Shown here one piece after another: positions 1 through 8,059 of a DNA stretch of 64,000 nucleotides. The first letter of the stretch is position 1. Each line of letters opens with the position of its first letter. Source of the stretch: Jilunia laotingensis (GTDB taxonomy: Bacteria; Bacteroidota; Bacteroidia; Bacteroidales; Bacteroidaceae). The stretch lies in NCBI RefSeq assembly GCF_014385165.1, contig NZ_JACRTF010000001.1:248001-312000 (forward strand), read 5' to 3'. The notes beneath the pieces are model-generated. The model worked only from the letters and a program-made list of their open reading frames with translations. It was not told the origin of the DNA and searched no databases. The position numbers and the translations under genes were made by a program.

Positions 1-593
1 GACACCATCACTTTCTCACCATTGGTAAACGTGTAAGGGTTTGGATGATAGACATAGACACGGGATAAACGAAGGATAAAACGTTTTATGCCATGTACTT
101 TATAATAATGCTCAATCATTTGGACCGCGGCAATCTTAGCTATCACATACATGGCATGGTCACCATCCATGGGAGCTTTCATTTCCGAATCAGCAGGTAT
201 CGGTATCTTCGATCCAAACAAGTAACTTACATCAAAAAGAGACTGCGGGAAAATTATTTTAGGAATGTGGTTCATCCTCATGAATTCCAATATGTTGTAT
301 GTACCCTTAATGACAGTGTCAATGTATAACGAACCATCATAGCCCCGCATAGAAGCCGGCAAGGCCCCGGCAAAATGAGCGACCAGGTTTATGCCCTCGG
401 CTGGCAATTTCTTAAAATCCTCAGCTTTTGAAATGTCCACCGAATAATAAGGTATGTTATAGTCTGCAAAAAAGCCGTTGTCACTCTTCCTGTGTCCGAC
501 CGCCAAAACCCTATATCCCAATTTATGGAAATGAACGGAGACATATGCACCCAATGTGCCCGTAGCACCAAAAACCAAAATTGTTTTCATCAT
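1..593 (-). CDS. NAD(P)-dependent epimerase/dehydratase, partial (cut by window edge)
   Basis: An extended short-chain dehydrogenase/reductase that probably modifies a nucleotide-sugar for capsule synthesis. I translated it by hand. The N-terminal Rossmann glycine motif GATGTLG is at residues 9-15, and the catalytic pair YxxxK is Y149-K153 in YVIAK. The reading frame stays open to position 1, so about 197 residues are visible and the C-terminal substrate domain is missing. Two adjacent ATG codons are possible starts (593 and 590). The first gives an ATGA overlap with the stop of the upstream ATP-grasp gene, so translation is probably coupled. The exact substrate cannot be told. Confidence 0.85.
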   Translation of the reverse strand, partial: MMKTILVFGATGTLGAYVSVHFHKLGYRVLAVGHRKSDNGFFADYNIPYYSVDISKAEDFKKLPAEGINLVAHFAGALPASMRGYDGSLYIDTVIKGTYNILEFMRMNHIPKIIFPQSLFDVSYLFGSKIPIPADSEMKAPMDGDHAMYVIAKIAAVQMIEHYYKVHGIKRFILRLSRVYVYHPNPYTFTNGEKVMV

Positions 594-1690
594 AAAATAA
601 TTTTTTTATTCGAGCAATAAAGTATGAAACCGTTACGATCATAGTTGGAACATGAAGCTGTAAGCTCCTTGCCCCTCCTTTCCCTCAAAACGATCCAGTC
701 CTCCTCGGGCATGTCAAAACAGGGCAACAAGCGAGACGTATATGCTGATAGAAAATAAATGCCTGAATACGCGATATTATGAACCGCCACCGGTTCATAC
801 ATGTCCAAAGCCACGAGGAGCAATTTTTCCAAATAGTCATAGTCAGTTGACAGATTTATCAAGGCATTCGAGATATAATCCCCACCTCCTCTCGGATTGA
901 CTTCTATCAGATAGATACTATTTTTATCATCCACTTTTATTTCAGTATGTGAAGCTCCATTTATAAAACCGATTGAGGACAGGACAAGCGGAATCACATT
1001 CCTAATCCGTTCCTCAACAAACACCGGCAAACAAGCGGGTTGGTGGTGTTCCAGTTCTACAAAATGCGGAGCCCCGGTTCCTACCTTTTCTGTTATCTGG
1101 ATGACTTCATGCCGGTTATTGTAAGAGATGGACTCCACGGAATATTCTTTTCCCACGATATACTCTTCGGCCATGAAAGTGGCATCCTTCAAGTCATAAG
1201 GAACCGATAAATTTTCCACTGAACGATCCACAAAGTTCACCCCTTTCTTGGCCGCGCCTTTTACAGGTTTGAGAACATAGGGACGGGGAAAGGAGGACAT
1301 AAGATTTTCTAAGGGACCGACCTCAAACCTTACTTGGGCAAGAACAGGAATAGCGTTGGTCTTTTGCCGGACGAACACTTTATTCTGAATATTCATGAGT
1401 ACTCGATAGGGCGTACAGACCTTCCCCAGCCTCTCGGCAACGTATGATACCACAAGCGCGGTCTCTTCAGATGCATTGGATGCAACCCCGTCCACATTGC
1501 AATCCCGGCAATATTGGAAGATCTTATCCATCTCAAATATTGAAATTGGGATAAAATGATCAACATATTCCTTACATACCGCCCCTTCAGGCCAAGCAAA
1601 ACAATAGGTTTCCAACCCCATTTCCTTAGCTTTTTTGCAAAGCGGCAATTGCCCGGTGGATGCTCCTATGATGGCTATTCTTTTTTTCAT
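590..1690 (-). CDS. ATP-grasp domain ligase, capsule locus (second of two)
   Basis: A 366-residue ATP-grasp protein. The family couples ATP hydrolysis to joining a carboxylate to an amine or thiol through an acylphosphate. Visible are a Rossmann-like N-terminus (IAIIGASTGQLPL), the ATP-binding lysine strand LKPVKGAAKKGV, the loop EEYIVGKEYSVESI, and the metal-binding strand IEVNPRGGGDYIS. It resembles carbamoyl-phosphate-synthase-like or carboxylate-amine ligase members. It starts with ATG overlapping the upstream ligase by 4 bp (ATGA) and overlaps the downstream epimerase start. In this setting it may attach an amino acid or similar acid to a sugar amine, but that is inference. Confidence 0.85.
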   Translation of the reverse strand: MKKRIAIIGASTGQLPLCKKAKEMGLETYCFAWPEGAVCKEYVDHFIPISIFEMDKIFQYCRDCNVDGVASNASEETALVVSYVAERLGKVCTPYRVLMNIQNKVFVRQKTNAIPVLAQVRFEVGPLENLMSSFPRPYVLKPVKGAAKKGVNFVDRSVENLSVPYDLKDATFMAEEYIVGKEYSVESISYNNRHEVIQITEKVGTGAPHFVELEHHQPACLPVFVEERIRNVIPLVLSSIGFINGASHTEIKVDDKNSIYLIEVNPRGGGDYISNALINLSTDYDYLEKLLLVALDMYEPVAVHNIAYSGIYFLSAYTSRLLPCFDMPEEDWIVLRERRGKELTASCSNYDRNGFILYCSNKKIIL

Positions 1691-2898
1691 TGCACAACAA
1701 CTGTTATCAAGGCATCCAAATTTTTCATGCCGGCAATAAGCTCTTTTTCCGAGTCAAACCTCAACACCAGCGTGCCGATGGCGTCATTCGCCCCCTTAAA
1801 CGAAGAAACCTTGTCACCCTCTTTTACCCAAAGGTCTGTTTGAACGACATGAGATATAGAAAATTCTTCATCAATGTCCAGACGTATGAAATGTCCTTCC
1901 CTGTCCGCATGAAGGATCACTTCCGCCCAATATCCATTATAAGGTTTCTGTTCCACACCTCTCACCTCGTCACCCACTGCGGCACGAACTGCATTGGTTA
2001 TCAAATCGACACCCGTGGCAAAACGAAGCATCTCGGCCAAACGGTTACCACCGCCACGAGGGGACACTTCCATGATGTAGGCCCTGCCGTCACGGCCTAT
2101 ACGAGTTTCAATATTATAAATGGAGGTTCGCATCCCCAAAAGCGACAACAGACGTTGTATTTCGGAGGCCAACTCGGCTTCCTGCCCCTTGGTCATGGTG
2201 GAGGGCCAGCTATAGGCCGAAGGGGTATACGGATTGGCGGCGCCTTCGTCAAACCGCTGGGCCGAGAAGGAAACGAATTTTAACTCTCCGTCAACGGAAA
2301 AACTATCCGTATCGGAGGAACAGCCCGACTTCTCGATAAATTCTTCGACGATCACGCGTTTTGAAATGGAATGTTCAAAGGCGGACTCCAAGGCAGGCCC
2401 CAAATCTTCAGGCCTGTCCACCCTCGTCACCCCCTTGCTCCCTGCGGCATCGGTAGGTTTCACTATTACAGGCCAGGAATACCAATATCTTTCAGCCAGA
2501 GCTTCCTCCACGGAGGAAAAGCCCTTGGCCTTGGGCACCGTGAAACCATGCTGGGTGAGGAAATTACGGAAGCGGTCCTTGTTCTGCAAAATGCAAACCG
2601 ATTCATAGGGATTACCGGGCAGCCCCATCTGTTCCTGCACATAAGCAGCCGTGACGACTCCGGGATCAACCGCAAATGACATGATCCCGTCAATCTGCAA
2701 TTCGCGGGCCAGCGCCAACACTGCCTCTTTATCGATGATGCTCACATTGTGATATTCATCGGAATACTTATGAGCTATATTGTCCGGAATGTAGTCGCAA
2801 GTGATCACGTAATAGCCCAACCGGTGGGCGGATTCTATGACGGGCAGCAGATACCTCAATCCTCCAAGGAGCAAAAGTTTCTTTTGTTGCTTTTCCAC
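1687..2898 (-). CDS. ATP-grasp domain ligase, capsule locus (first of two)
   Basis: A 403-residue ATP-grasp ligase adjacent to and distantly like the next gene. The N-terminal fold begins KKLLLLGGLRYLLPVI. The ATP-binding strand is PVIVKPTDAAGSKGVTRV, followed by EEFIEKSGCSSDTDSFSV, and the metal-binding strand is IMEVSPRGGGNRLAEML. The first codon is GTG (revcomp of cac at 2896-2898), which shares one base with the TAG stop of the aminotransferase gene. The gene is clearly richer in G+C than the flippase gene nearby: about 60% in 2161-2220 and 2401-2460, against about 32% in 5041-5100. This suggests a different origin within the cassette. Confidence 0.85.
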   Translation of the reverse strand: MEKQQKKLLLLGGLRYLLPVIESAHRLGYYVITCDYIPDNIAHKYSDEYHNVSIIDKEAVLALARELQIDGIMSFAVDPGVVTAAYVQEQMGLPGNPYESVCILQNKDRFRNFLTQHGFTVPKAKGFSSVEEALAERYWYSWPVIVKPTDAAGSKGVTRVDRPEDLGPALESAFEHSISKRVIVEEFIEKSGCSSDTDSFSVDGELKFVSFSAQRFDEGAANPYTPSAYSWPSTMTKGQEAELASEIQRLLSLLGMRTSIYNIETRIGRDGRAYIMEVSPRGGGNRLAEMLRFATGVDLITNAVRAAVGDEVRGVEQKPYNGYWAEVILHADREGHFIRLDIDEEFSISHVVQTDLWVKEGDKVSSFKGANDAIGTLVLRFDSEKELIAGMKNLDALITVVVQ

Positions 2899-4007
2899 TA
2901 TCTTACAATTAGGTTGATTACACGATTGATCGCCCCGGTGTCCAAATCATGATGCATGGGAAGGCAAATCACACTGTCTGCCACTTTATGCGCCAAAGGA
3001 AGATTGTTGGGATTAGCGGATTCCAATCCTCTATAAGTAGAGAACTCACTTATCAGAGGATAAAAGTATCGCCTACCTAATACTTGATGCTCTCTCATCT
3101 TTAAGTAAAGTTCATCACGTGTAATCCCATATTTTTCAGTATCAATAAATATTGGAAAATAGGAATAGTTATGGCGAACCCCCGACATATCTTCCATAAA
3201 ACGAATGCCTTCCACGTTACGTAATGCTTCACGATATTTTATTGCGACTTGCCGACGTCCCTCAATAGCAGCATCTACTTGTTTCAAATTCAATAATCCG
3301 TAAGCAGCACGAATTTCGTCCATTTTGCCATTGATACCGGGAGCAACAATGGTCGTCTCACCGGCAAAGCCAAAGTTCTTCAAATAGTCAATACGTTGTT
3401 TCGTCTTTTCATTATGGCAAACCAAGGCTCCTCCTTCTATCGTATTATAAACTTTAGTGGCATGAAAACTTAAAGTGGACATGTCACCGGCTTCCAATAT
3501 GGACTTGCCATTAACCTCGACGCCAAATGCGTGCGCAGCGTCATAGATCACCTTCAAGCCATACTTGTCGGCTATCTCCTGAATACGTTCCGTATCGCAA
3601 GGTTTGCCGTAGACATGAACAGGCATGATCGCAGTAGTTTTTGGAGTAATAGCTGCCTCTATATTATCGGGATCAATGTTACAGGTTTCAGGATCTATGT
3701 CTACAAATACCGGTTTGATGCCATTCCACCACAAAGAATGGGTGGTTGCAACAAAACTATAAGGGGTGGTTATTACTTCACCTGTGATCCTTAGTGCCTG
3801 CAAAGCACACATCAGAGGAAGGGTTCCGTTCGTAAACAAACTAATGTAAGGCACCTTCAAATACTCGCACAAAGCTTTTTCCAGTTCCTGATGGTAGTGA
3901 CCGTTATTCGTCAGCCACTTACGATCCCAGATGTCTTGCAAATAGGGTAAAAAGTCGTCCAGGGAGGGAAGAAGGGGAGAAGTAACTGTTATTAGTTTTT
4001 CGTCCAT
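2898..4007 (-). CDS. DegT/DnrJ/EryC1/StrS-family sugar aminotransferase
   Basis: A 369-residue PLP-dependent aminotransferase of the family that converts keto-sugar nucleotides to amino sugars. The PLP lysine is K185 in LSFHATKVYNTIEGGALV, the family's usual motif. The D156-A-A-H region (VIYDAAHAFG) supplies the Asp that contacts the pyridine nitrogen. Length is typical. The ATG start lies 16 bp inside the end of the flippase gene. Downstream ATP-grasp ligases would have an amine made by this enzyme as a plausible acceptor, which is inference. VioA-, WecE- or FdtB-like specificities cannot be separated by eye. Confidence 0.92.
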   Translation of the reverse strand: MDEKLITVTSPLLPSLDDFLPYLQDIWDRKWLTNNGHYHQELEKALCEYLKVPYISLFTNGTLPLMCALQALRITGEVITTPYSFVATTHSLWWNGIKPVFVDIDPETCNIDPDNIEAAITPKTTAIMPVHVYGKPCDTERIQEIADKYGLKVIYDAAHAFGVEVNGKSILEAGDMSTLSFHATKVYNTIEGGALVCHNEKTKQRIDYLKNFGFAGETTIVAPGINGKMDEIRAAYGLLNLKQVDAAIEGRRQVAIKYREALRNVEGIRFMEDMSGVRHNYSYFPIFIDTEKYGITRDELYLKMREHQVLGRRYFYPLISEFSTYRGLESANPNNLPLAHKVADSVICLPMHHDLDTGAINRVINLIVR

Positions 4008-5473
4008 ATTTGTTTATTATCCAATTTATTTTTCCGATGAAGTAACGAACACACCAGTTGCCGCACTTCGAGATATTCAGGAAGACGAAGCTTCTCATAT
4101 ACCAATATAGCCAAAATTAATCCTGTCAGGCATTGAAGGGGTAGCATTACATAAATTGAAAGAGAAAATAGAGTTATACACCACATTACTCCGGCTATAA
4201 AAAACGAGACGAGAAATGAGGGGAATATATCCATAATCTGCTTTTTAGTCGGATAATTTACTAAATCGGCAGAATAATAACTGTTTAGAAAATAAGCGAT
4301 AAAAGAAGTAAATACACTGCCCCACAACATATACTCTATACCCCAGAAAATACCAATTACAATAGGTCCGACAGCTATAACTTTCTTTATTATTTCCAGT
4401 TTAAGGAACAAATCCGAACGCCCCTTCACTTGAAGGATATTCAAATTGATTGCTTGCAAAGGATACAGCATGCCCGAAAAACAAATTATCTGCAAATAAT
4501 ATACGGATTGTAACCACTTCTCACCTATTAAAACCAATATTAAAGGTTTTGCTATGGCTGCTAAACCTAACATACAAGAAAATGCAACCAGCATGGTCAT
4601 CTTTATAATTTTACGGTATCCTTCAAGCAAACGTTCAGGATCTTCCTGTATAGAACTAAGAACCGGATAGCTCACCCGCTGTACAACTGCAGTCAAATTA
4701 CTAGAGAATATTGTATTAAATTGCCCGGCACGAGTATATTGCCCCAATTGGGAAGAAGAATAAAACCGCCCGATAACGACATAATAAACATTTCTGTAAG
4801 CAGTATCTATTAAACCTGAAACCAACAGTTTAGATCCAAATCCAAACAATTCCTTAAAGCTTTCTATTGAAAACTCCCAAGCTGGACGCCAATGACTATA
4901 AATCCAAAGAAACAGAGCATTAAAAAACTGACGTGACAGTTGTTGGGCAACAAGACTCCATACTCCATAATTTAAAAGAGCCATGCCAATACCTATTACC
5001 CCACTCGAAATAGATGCAATAAAAGATATTTTTGTTTGTATTTTAAAGTTGATTTCCTTGACAAAAATGGTACGCTGAATAATGGATAAAGCATTGATAA
5101 CAAGTACCAGCCCAATGACCCGTGTTACCGGGACCAACAGAGGTTCTTTAAAAAACTCACTAATCGCGGGAGAACAAAAAAATAATAGTACATATAAAGA
5201 AATCCCAACTATTAAATTAAAGAAAAAGACTGTATTATAGTCTTCTCGTTTAATGTCTACTTTCCGAATCAACGCATTCGAGAATCCACTATCAATAATT
5301 GAATCTGATATTGCGATAAAGATAGCGATCATAGCCATTATGCCATATTCGGTTGGCGTAAGTAAACGAGCAAGAACTAGGCCAACTAGAAAAGTAACTC
5401 CTGAACTTGCAATATTGTCAACGAAGCTCCATCCAACACCTTTAAGCGTTTTTTTCTTTAACGATTCACTCAC
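3992..5473 (-). CDS. Wzx-type polysaccharide flippase (oligosaccharide repeat-unit exporter)
   Basis: A 493-residue polytopic membrane protein of the MATE-like polysaccharide transporter superfamily. It probably flips the undecaprenyl-linked capsule repeat unit across the inner membrane. The opening SESLKKKTLKGVGWSFVDN is the usual start of these flippases, and roughly 12-14 hydrophobic helices follow. The start codon is GTG at 5473; a TAA lies directly before it in frame, so no longer start exists. Composition is AT-rich compared with the ligase genes. It follows upxZ by about 90 bp and overlaps the aminotransferase gene by 16 bp. Confidence 0.9.
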   Translation of the reverse strand: MSESLKKKTLKGVGWSFVDNIASSGVTFLVGLVLARLLTPTEYGIMAMIAIFIAISDSIIDSGFSNALIRKVDIKREDYNTVFFFNLIVGISLYVLLFFCSPAISEFFKEPLLVPVTRVIGLVLVINALSIIQRTIFVKEINFKIQTKISFIASISSGVIGIGMALLNYGVWSLVAQQLSRQFFNALFLWIYSHWRPAWEFSIESFKELFGFGSKLLVSGLIDTAYRNVYYVVIGRFYSSSQLGQYTRAGQFNTIFSSNLTAVVQRVSYPVLSSIQEDPERLLEGYRKIIKMTMLVAFSCMLGLAAIAKPLILVLIGEKWLQSVYYLQIICFSGMLYPLQAINLNILQVKGRSDLFLKLEIIKKVIAVGPIVIGIFWGIEYMLWGSVFTSFIAYFLNSYYSADLVNYPTKKQIMDIFPSFLVSFFIAGVMWCITLFSLSIYVMLPLQCLTGLILAILVYEKLRLPEYLEVRQLVCSLLHRKNKLDNKQIWTKN

Positions 5474-5564
5474 TTACAACAATGATCACTGAACAAAATC
5501 TGTATAGAAAAATGATAAATATGATTTGAACAAGCACTCATTACACTACCTATCCCTATTCATT

Positions 5565-6020
5565 TTAATCTTCTTCCAGCAACTGTAATCTCTCAATTAC
5601 TTCACTCTCTTCCAAAGTCAATTCTTTACCATTCCAACTATCAATGATCGCATGTGCTTCTTTTGCTAATTCCTCTTCCGGAACTTCGGCATAGCAGGCT
5701 ACCAATAACTGACACTTAAGCAATGAAGCCGGTAATCGATCCAGGACATTCCAACTGCAATCTAATACCAATTGGATTTTCTTATCTTTATCGCCATGAT
5801 TATAAATCGTCGCACTGTATCCCATTAATAGGGCTTTGCAAAGGGCAGCTTCTTCAATATCAGAAGAGGCCGTCTTGCGAAAAAGAGTTTCTGACTGGCG
5901 ATAGACATCAGCATTAAGTTCACGGAAAGAATCAGTATAGATGGGGGTACCATCCAAACCTAAACGAAGAAGCCTATTGGCCGCTTCGCATAAAGCGTCA
6001 ATTTCTGGTTGTAAAGACAT
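5565..6020 (-). CDS. upxZ: UpxZ-family capsule transcription regulator
   Basis: A 151-residue protein recognised as UpxZ from its position directly after upxY and from its character: short, alpha-helical, acidic, beginning MSLQPEIDALCEAANRLL. In B. fragilis, UpxZ proteins are known to inhibit the UpxY antiterminators of other capsule loci, so that one capsule dominates. No enzymatic motif is visible. The gap of 143 bp to upxY and the short gap to the flippase put it in the same transcript. The locus-specific letter of the name cannot be assigned. Confidence 0.85.
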   Translation of the reverse strand: MSLQPEIDALCEAANRLLRLGLDGTPIYTDSFRELNADVYRQSETLFRKTASSDIEEAALCKALLMGYSATIYNHGDKDKKIQLVLDCSWNVLDRLPASLLKCQLLVACYAEVPEEELAKEAHAIIDSWNGKELTLEESEVIERLQLLEED

Positions 6021-6163
6021 GATGATATTTACAATTTTTATTTACTATCTGCTATTTATAAAAGTGTCTATAGAAAACAAGGAATGGTGTACTACGGACT
6101 GTCAACAATCCAATCTCTTATCCGGAATAAGGTTCAAGAAATACTAACGAATAGCAAATAGAA

Positions 6164-6724
6164 TTATTTATTTTTTTGATCAGTAGGATCAGGCAAAATT
6201 GGTTCAACGAGCGATGGATGAATATATGCCGTAGCAACAGCCATCAGTCCTTCGATAGCTACAACCACACGGCGATCACCTTTAATTCGGAGGAAATAAC
6301 CTTCAACTCCGTTAAATATACCACCGGTGACACGAACTCGATCTCCTTTTTTAAAGGAAGTTATCGTAGGATCCAAATAAATAACTTGCTGGTCATAGGA
6401 TCCGGCAACAGCTATAAAATTACGCATTTGGACATCAGGGATAATTATGGGTTGGCGTGTCTCTCGATCCATAATATATCGAATGGGAAGACGTTCGCCT
6501 ACAGTAGCTTTCAACTCATCCATTTCCTTACGCGATAAACGCACAAAAATGAGATTATGAATTACCGGAACCAGCTTACGGATTTTACGTTCCCCTCTAA
6601 ATACATACTCATAGCGCATAGGCAAGAAATTTTCTACCTTTTCAGTATCAAGATAGTTTTTCAAAGCCAACTCCCGACTATAGGTTATGCGAAGGGCATA
6701 CCAAAACTTTTCAGCAGAATTCAC
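6164..6724 (-). CDS. upxY: UpxY-family NusG-like transcription antiterminator
   Basis: A 186-residue NusG paralogue heading the capsule operon. The N-terminal NGN domain (about residues 5-105, starting FWYALRITYSRELALKNYL) would contact RNA polymerase. The C-terminal KOW motif is at about 120-145 (FKKGDRVRVTGGIFNGVEGY). UpxY proteins are known to act on the 5' leader of their own operon to stop premature termination. The start codon is GTG at 6724, with no in-frame ATG just upstream. A consensus promoter and a leader of about 230 nt precede it. UpxY being first in the operon matches the family's arrangement. Confidence 0.92.
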   Translation of the reverse strand: MNSAEKFWYALRITYSRELALKNYLDTEKVENFLPMRYEYVFRGERKIRKLVPVIHNLIFVRLSRKEMDELKATVGERLPIRYIMDRETRQPIIIPDVQMRNFIAVAGSYDQQVIYLDPTITSFKKGDRVRVTGGIFNGVEGYFLRIKGDRRVVVAIEGLMAVATAYIHPSLVEPILPDPTDQKNK

Positions 6725-6747
6725 AATATGATATTATTGGGGGACAC

Positions 6748-6769
6748 CGACAGAAAGTTACACCTGTCG
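6748..6769 (-). promoter_or_regulatory. Leader hairpin 2 in upxY 5' UTR
   Basis: CGACAG and CTGTCG pair as a perfect 6-bp stem with a 10-nt loop, 24 nt before the GTG start of upxY. It could influence translation of upxY or polymerase pausing. No U-run follows, so it is not an intrinsic terminator. Confidence 0.35.
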
Positions 6770-6778
6770 ATCAAGTAT

Positions 6779-6874
6779 TTAAGATTCTTCATCTGTAGCG
6801 TGATATACATAAAATCCGTTTATAATCTCCTTAAACCAGGAAGATAGGATTTGAAAGTATCGGATACTTTCCAT
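6779..6874 (-). CDS. Possible 31-residue leader ORF upstream of upxY
   Basis: Inside the upxY leader an ATG at 6874 opens a 31-codon frame ending in TAA at 6779 (begins MESIRYFQIL, ends YHATDEES). Its codons 2-7 form the first leader hairpin (6853-6871). No family is recognised. It may be chance in an AT-rich leader, or translation of it could affect the hairpin and polymerase pausing. Nothing beyond position and an open frame supports it. Confidence 0.2.
   Translation of the reverse strand: MESIRYFQILSSWFKEIINGFYVYHATDEES
6853..6871 (-). promoter_or_regulatory. Leader hairpin 1 in upxY 5' UTR
   Basis: GAAAGTAT and ATACTTTC form a perfect 8-bp stem around a 3-nt loop. It lies about 85 nt after the predicted transcription start. 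UpxY-type antiterminators are known to need their own leader, so this is a candidate recognition or pause element. Confidence 0.45.
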
Positions 6875-6959
6875 TTCAATAAATATGATAATCACTAAAC
6901 TGTTATAAACGAACTAATCAAAATAAATACGATCTCAATGAATATTCGTTTCAACAGTG

Positions 6960-6990
6960 CAAATGTATAGAGTATTTTTGGATGTACAAA
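6960..6990 (-). promoter_or_regulatory. Promoter of the capsule operon (upxY)
   Basis: Read on the minus strand, TTTG (6990-6987), then exactly 19 bp, then TACATTTG (6967-6960). This matches the Bacteroides -33/-7 consensus TTTG-N19-21-TAnnTTTG. Transcription would start near 6953 and leave a leader of about 230 nt before upxY. No convincing flanking inverted repeats were found, so an invertible promoter is not supported. Confidence 0.7.
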
Positions 6991-7930
6991 ATAATTCCTA
7001 ATAAATTAATGCCGGACATTAACTAAATAACATCGGAGGTGCTATATAACTTCATAATATTAAGCATTTTAAACCACTTTCTCATTCATCTGTTCGGTTA
7101 AAAAGAATCAGTGTCGGTTTAACCAATGTACAACGACTTACTAATGATTCTCGAAATACAAAGAGCCTGTTTTAATTTTCCTCAAAAAGAACTTTCAAAA
7201 CAAGGCTGAGCTAAATTTAAACAGGATCTAAATCACATTATCATTTTGACAATGTGATTTAATCACATGTAATGAGTCGCGTTTTTCCGACCATTGACCA
7301 ACTTGATTGTAAAAAACGCAGTATAAAGCAATATGCATTTTTCAGATTATCCGGGAAATGCGCAGATAGATTACATAAAGCTTTATTTATCCTGCTATTC
7401 TTTCGAAATGCATTCCCATAGAAATTTATTACAACTTTTTATCAAAAGGAAACGCTTCATCCAAAGGAGGCAAATAGAGCAATATAGAGGTAAAAAAAAT
7501 GCTTTTTCAGATAAATTGAACTTCATTTTAATAGAAATAGTTATTCCATTTGCTAAAAATAGTAACTTTACGCGTTGGTTATTATTATCCAATCTGTTAA
7601 GAAAGGATACTTAAGCCGATAAATATAGCTATCCAAGCCGACAACTAAGGCTATTTCATCTGCATTTTATGGCTTTTTGACCTTAATAACTGCCTTTACA
7701 GAAGTTAATTCTACATTTTTAAAATAATGTCAGTTAGCAATAAAGGTGAAATAAGAACATATTGATATGCATATTAGTAGTTTATTATAAATAAAGACAA
7801 AACAGATTTCTCTTATTTTCCATCCCACTAGCTAGAGTCATATGCTCCAATTCCACAAAACAGAAGCATATACTTTTGAAAAGAAGCATGCATAGGAGAA
7901 GAAAAAATATCCACAGAAATCACCAAATAT
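6991..7930. other. Gene-poor region between capsule operon and core genes
   Basis: About 940 bp with no convincing gene, AT-rich throughout. It holds GGTTAAA/TTTAACC arms at 7096-7123, an imperfect inverted pair around CCTGTTTTAA (7167-7176) and TTTAAACAGG (7216-7225), and the perfect 11-bp inverted repeat at 7229-7261. An open frame of 93 codons at 7333-7614 (plus strand) has unusual composition and no recognisable family; I do not count it as a gene. The stretch marks the junction of the variable capsule cassette with conserved chromosome and could hold remnants of older insertions. Confidence 0.5.
7229..7261. repeat. Perfect 11-bp inverted repeat, 11-bp spacer
   Basis: TAAATCACATT at 7229-7239 and AATGTGATTTA at 7251-7261 are exact reverse complements around an 11-bp centre. 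It is not followed by a T-run on either strand, so it is not a typical terminator. It may be an operator or a recombination-associated site at the edge of the capsule locus. Confidence 0.6.
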
Positions 7931-7961
7931 TTTGTTATCCATCTGAATATAACTATCTTTG
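7931..7961 (+). promoter_or_regulatory. Promoter for the Lnb-like gene / secA group
   Basis: TTTG (7931-7934), a 19-bp spacer and TATCTTTG (7954-7961) match the Bacteroides housekeeping promoter exactly. The start of transcription would be near 7968, giving a leader of about 90 nt before the gene at 8060. Confidence 0.75.
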
Positions 7962-8059
7962 TCGCCAAAGTAACAACTATGATTCGAAGACTCAACATAC
8001 ACTTATTTGATCCTATCAAAAATGCAAAAGTTACAATTACGATCTAAAAAGTCTTCAAT

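Noticed and set aside
6841..7160. Invertible (phase-variable) promoter ahead of upxY
   Set aside because: I looked for flanking inverted repeats of 15-25 bp. Only short similarity (AAACGAAC near 6907 and GTTCGGTTA near 7092) was found, too weak to support inversion.
7333..7614. Open frame of 93 codons in the capsule junction
   Set aside because: No recognisable family, no -7 element at a fitting distance, and biased AT-rich composition; could be a remnant but is not supported as a gene.
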